The notes beneath the pieces were generated by a model. It made no database searches. It saw only the letters and a list, made by a program, of their open reading frames with translations, and had not been told where the DNA came from. A stretch of DNA of 7,315 bases from Candidatus Portnoybacteria bacterium CG_4_10_14_0_2_um_filter_44_20 (lineage in GTDB: Bacteria > Patescibacteriota > Minisyncoccia > Portnoybacterales > GCA-002795985): positions 1 to 7,315 of the forward strand of contig PFOG01000041.1 of the NCBI GenBank assembly GCA_002792395.1, written 5' to 3'. A program made the translations under genes and the position numbers. Shown one piece after another: positions 5,090-7,315 of this stretch. The first letter of the stretch is position 1. Every line of letters begins with the position of its first letter.

Positions 5090-6031
5090 CTACTTTTCTT
5101 TGTGTCGCTTGATTAATTTCCAGATTGCCCAAACAATCACCGCCAACGGCAGCCAGATAATCGCGTAGACAAGAAGCCAGATAATGAGATAAGAAATGCC
5201 TCTTAACGCGTTGTGTAAACTGCTCCAGGCTTGTTTTAAAACATAAACCGGCTGCCATTTTTCAGCTGGCGGAATTGGCAGCAAGTCTTCTGATAATGCC
5301 AGATTAACGGTTATCGCCGCCATGCGAACACTCTGGTCTAAATATTGCATCTGACCCTTCAACAACTCAATCTGCTCCCGAACCCTGGTTAATTCCTGCT
5401 GGACCGCCAAAATGTCGTCAATCTTTCCGCTCCGTTTCATAATATTCAGCAACTCCTCCTCCGCGGCCTCCAAATTGCGTAAGCGTGATTTCAAATCGGT
5501 ATATTGTTCGGTTATGTCTTCACCGGCCGTGTTCTCGTATTTAACTTTTTCGGCCAAACCATGCGCATATTCCATTGCTTCATCGAATTTTTCGGCCGGA
5601 ACCCTAATAGTAATCTGCCCATAGGGCACTAATTCTTGCTCCCCGATGGTGCTGCTAACCACCCAGCCTTTCTTTTCTTTTGTGTACTCTAATATGTCTT
5701 TAGCGGTTTTTGCGACATCTTTTACAACCATGCTTAAGCTGCCCGACTTGATCACCATCCGTGATGCCGTGTCGTTCGTCGTGCCAGCAGATTCCCGGGT
5801 CGACGCTATTTCTTTTGAAGCCAAATTTGAAACCGGAGGGGTCAATCCGGAGGGAGTGCCAAGATCGAATTGGCCGATCGCCGACTGACTAGGCGCGCTG
5901 AGCGATTGAGGTTCTCCATAGCCGGAGGAATAATCGTTCGAGGATGTGTTACCGGAAATAAGAGCGCCGATCCAAATCAGGATCAAGGCCCCCAAAATTA
6001 TACCGACAATCACTAAAATCTTTTTGAGCAT
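5090..6031 (-). CDS. DUF4349 family membrane-anchored protein
   Basis: The 313-residue protein begins MLKKILVIVGIILGALILIWIG, an N-terminal membrane anchor or uncleaved signal (about 5-27). Then follow a Ser/Gly/Pro-rich linker (about 28-90), a DUF4349 domain (about 91-245; landmarks RMVIKSGSLSMVVKDV, GQITIRVPAEKFDEAM, ITEQYTDLKSRLRNL) with a coiled coil in its second half (about 178-235), and a C-terminal membrane helix (about 280-306) with a basic tail. The domain should face outward between two membrane anchors. Its function is unknown; family members are bacterial envelope proteins. I start it at ATG 6031: a longer frame opens at TTG 6100, but its first 23 codons are only translated repeat DNA (6041-6094). 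It ends in TAG and is followed by a strong terminator. It probably shares a transcript with the gene at 6138-6782, 106 nt upstream. Confidence 0.85.
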   Translation of the reverse strand: MLKKILVIVGIILGALILIWIGALISGNTSSNDYSSGYGEPQSLSAPSQSAIGQFDLGTPSGLTPPVSNLASKEIASTRESAGTTNDTASRMVIKSGSLSMVVKDVAKTAKDILEYTKEKKGWVVSSTIGEQELVPYGQITIRVPAEKFDEAMEYAHGLAEKVKYENTAGEDITEQYTDLKSRLRNLEAAEEELLNIMKRSGKIDDILAVQQELTRVREQIELLKGQMQYLDQSVRMAAITVNLALSEDLLPIPPAEKWQPVYVLKQAWSSLHNALRGISYLIIWLLVYAIIWLPLAVIVWAIWKLIKRHKEK

Positions 6032-6040
6032 ACGCTTTTT

Positions 6041-6094
6041 GTCATTTTGAGCGTCGCGAAAAAGCAAAAATTTTTCGAGGCACAGCAAAACGAC
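6041..6094. repeat. Imperfect palindrome of the GTCATTCTGAGCG type
   Basis: The element starts GTCATTTTGAGCGTCGCGAA, has a perfect inner stem CGAAAAA/TTTTTCG around GCAAAAA, and ends CAAAACGAC, roughly complementary to its start. It resembles the short repeat reading GTCATTCTGAGCGAAGCGAAG that I know from many bacterial genomes. It fills the gap between the 6138-6782 gene and the DUF4349 gene. Confidence 0.6.
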
Positions 6095-6137
6095 AATCAA
6101 TATTAAACGAGGAAAGAACGCCTATTTAAAGCCAATT

Positions 6138-6782
6138 TTACACCTTTTTTGAACCAAGCTCACCGCCGCCAAACCAAGTACGGTAACTAACCGCTTTTTC
6201 ATCAGCAGGAGGAACGTGGGCGATAAAAACGCCGAAATCCTTTTCGTTATCCTTTCGTTCTTCGGGATACGGCTCCAACCGAATATCAACTTCCGAACCC
6301 AGTTCCGAACGAATTGCTTCAGCGATTTCATCGGCAAATTTTGTTTCCGCGACCTTCAAAATTTCTTTGCCCGTCGCCAGATCCAAAACCCGAACCCCGG
6401 GAACCATTAAAATTGCTTGTTTGATTGCCGCTTCTTTCATTTTTGGCCACTGGCTTAGCTCTTTGTGGATCTCATCAACGGCAACGGGTATTTTGAGTTC
6501 CGAGTAATGCGCGAGAGTTGCATTGCGAAGACCGTCTTTTTGTTCGGTAAAAATAAAAATGCCGTTGCAACCGCCAAGCCCGAAGGTCAAAAAAACTTTT
6601 TCCTGGCTATCGCGACCGACCTCTGCCGATTTGATGCCCAGTGTAAGTGGCGGCGCAACTTCCACCACATTCGAATCACCCCCATCAAACCGCTTAAACA
6701 ATTCCCAAACCCCTAAGCTAAATTCCCCGTTTTCGCCTTGATGGTTTTTTTGTAATTTTATTTTTTCGAAATTATTAGACAT
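6138..6782 (-). CDS. Hypothetical protein with CheD-like Cys/His arrangement
   Basis: I do not recognise this 214-residue soluble protein with confidence. It has no signal peptide or membrane helix. The segment FLTFGLGGCNGIFIF, then LRNATLAHYSELKIP, places a Cys (72) after LGG and a His (92) 20 residues later. CheD deamidases have LGSC and a His about 17 residues on, so a CheD or YfiH-like cysteine-hydrolase fold is possible; this is inference from motif shape only. The C-terminal half (about 100-200) mixes helices with a strand-rich part (VDIRLEPYP, FGVFIAHVPP). No chemotaxis gene is nearby, so a chemoreceptor role is not supported. ATG 6782 lacks a Shine-Dalgarno site. It lies 19 nt after a likely decayed coding region and 106 nt before the DUF4349 gene, probably one transcript. 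It ends with TAA. Confidence 0.75.
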   Translation of the reverse strand: MSNNFEKIKLQKNHQGENGEFSLGVWELFKRFDGGDSNVVEVAPPLTLGIKSAEVGRDSQEKVFLTFGLGGCNGIFIFTEQKDGLRNATLAHYSELKIPVAVDEIHKELSQWPKMKEAAIKQAILMVPGVRVLDLATGKEILKVAETKFADEIAEAIRSELGSEVDIRLEPYPEERKDNEKDFGVFIAHVPPADEKAVSYRTWFGGGELGSKKV

Positions 6783-6801
6783 GTTTTTATTACTTTTTAA
6801 T

Positions 6802-6963
6802 TTATCGCCTATTTTTTACACACACATAAAACATCGGCGTCCAATTGTGAACATTGTCTTTGTCGCGCAAATCCCCTGTCTCTATTTTATCCTCTCGCTC
6901 CATAAACATCAACTTAAAACCGGCCTCAAGGATTTGTTTTTTAACTTTATTGACATTGTTGTT
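6802..6963 (-). pseudogene. Decayed 3' end of an unrecognised gene (methyltransferase-like tail?)
   Basis: On the minus strand this frame reads NNNVNKVKKQILEAGFK, then LMFMEREDKIETGDLRDKD, then NVHNWTPMFYVCVKNRR and TAA. The composition looks like real protein, and a helix ending in EAGFK followed by a strand near the C-terminus is typical of class I SAM-dependent methyltransferases; that family guess is weak. No start codon in frame precedes it: the frame stays open to about 7165 but only through palindromic repeat DNA. An ATG at 6956 would join the frame if one base were lost from the A6 run in TTAAAAAACAAATC. So it is either a remnant cut by the repeat cluster at 6961 or a frameshifted small gene of about 51 residues. 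Confidence 0.4.
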
Positions 6964-6995
6964 GCCCGCGTATGGGTGGGTGGGACAAGGGCAAC
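6961..6995. repeat. Inverted repeat GTTGCCC/GGGCAAC
   Basis: GTTGCCC (6961-6967) is complementary to GGGCAAC (6989-6995), with a G/T-rich 21-base loop (TGGGTGGGTGGG). Its left edge is exactly where the convincing coding sequence of the 6802-6963 remnant stops. Confidence 0.55.
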
Positions 6996-7008
6996 GTTCC
7001 TTGGCGGC

Positions 7009-7029
7009 GCATTTCGCGAAGCGAAATAC
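7009..7029. repeat. Hairpin ATTTCGC-GAA-GCGAAAT
   Basis: A 7-bp perfect stem (7011-7017 with 7021-7027) and a 3-base loop, within the palindrome cluster; the bases just outside pair only in part. Confidence 0.5.
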
Positions 7030-7069
7030 GAAAAATTGCGGCGGCGAAAAAATCGGAATCGGAAAGCGA

Positions 7070-7154
7070 GGGCGGGCAAAAATTTTTACCCCGTAGGGTC
7101 GCGAAGCGACTCCTTCGGGGCGTTCCCCCCAACCCCCTTCCTTTTTGCCCGCCC
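7070..7154. repeat. 85-bp nested palindromic element with 13-bp terminal inverted repeats
   Basis: Perfect terminal arms GGGCGGGCAAAAA (7070-7082) and its complement (7142-7154) enclose an inner stem-loop, CCCCGTAGGGTCGC with GCGACTCCTTCGGGG. AGCGA occurs directly before the left arm (7065-7069) and one base after the right arm (7156-7160), a possible target duplication. No gene is inside. It looks like a miniature palindromic repeat. The wider 6964-7253 stretch holds no gene I can support. Confidence 0.7.
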
Positions 7155-7253
7155 GAGCGATTGGATTTCAGAATTCAAAATCGGGATTTTCGTCAAAAAA
7201 AGTTCGAACATCAATCAAAAAACACCGCCAATTTTCACTTTTTGTGAAATCGT

Positions 7254-7285
7254 AAAAAACAGCCTCGGCGCAAAGCGCCGAGGCT
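7254..7285 (-). terminator. Rho-independent terminator of a gene beyond the right edge
   Basis: AGCCTCGGCGC pairs perfectly with GCGCCGAGGCT (7261-7285, 3-base loop), followed on the minus strand by GTTTTTT (7254-7260). It ends a minus-strand transcript entering from outside the window. A smaller stem, ATTTCAC/GTGAAAT (7232-7250), follows it. Confidence 0.85.
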
Positions 7286-7315
7286 TCCAACCTTGATTTT
7301 TCGAAATGTGATTCT

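Noticed and set aside
843..6782. Possible recoding of TGA (as in Gracilibacteria and SR1)
   Set aside because: All six intact genes stop with TAA or TAG, but none has an in-frame TGA, so the standard code explains everything; six stops are too few to argue otherwise.
7086..7211. 41-codon minus-strand frame starting at ATG 7211
   Set aside because: Over half of it is translated inner and outer palindrome; no ribosome site or family resemblance.
6781..7296. 171-codon plus-strand open frame
   Set aside because: It crosses the palindrome cluster and a minus-strand terminator, its product is low-complexity basic sequence without a domain, and it runs antisense to a better coding-like frame at 6802-6963.

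Overview
The window looks like a chromosomal segment of a Candidate Phyla Radiation (Patescibacteria, probably Parcubacteria-group) bacterium. Reasons: the sigma-70 factor carries the spaced [15 protein letters not shown] version of region 2 that I associate with this group, genes are compact and mostly lack Shine-Dalgarno sites, there is a small stand-alone GIY-YIG nuclease next to an intron-bearing tRNA, and short GC-rich palindromes are scattered between and even inside genes. The phylum call is inference. Every gene I can support reads on the minus strand, so gene order runs from high to low coordinates.

Right end (6783-7315): a rho-independent terminator of an upstream gene outside the window, then a cluster of nested palindromes (6961-7154), then what looks like the decayed 3' end of a coding region (6802-6963). 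Next come a 214-residue protein of unknown function with a Cys/His arrangement resembling CheD (6138-6782) and a membrane-anchored DUF4349 protein (5090-6031), closed by a strong stem-loop terminator (5015-5053).

Middle (4334-4981): a complete single-gene transcription unit. A perfect consensus sigma-70 promoter (TTGACA, 17 bp, TATAAT), a good Shine-Dalgarno site, a small three-helix membrane protein of unknown function and a terminator follow one another.

Core (843-4148): dnaG (primase) followed by rpoD (housekeeping sigma factor), the conserved pair of the macromolecular-synthesis operon, here without rpsU in view. DnaG carries two extra peptides of about 25 residues in its catalytic core, each encoded by GC-rich palindromic DNA of one shared repeat family, so they look like in-frame insertions of a palindromic element.

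Left end (1-842): a tRNA-Asn(GUU) gene split inside its anticodon, between positions 35 and 36, by a 264-nt group I intron without an ORF. Just upstream of the tRNA lies a small GIY-YIG nuclease gene inside a unit bounded by 25-bp direct repeats that contain the tRNA 5' end. Further upstream, next to a promoter-like sequence, is a decayed copy of the tRNA 5' half. This layout suggests that a nuclease-bearing cassette went in at the tRNA 5' end and supplied a new 5' half, leaving the old one behind. This is the most novel part of the window.
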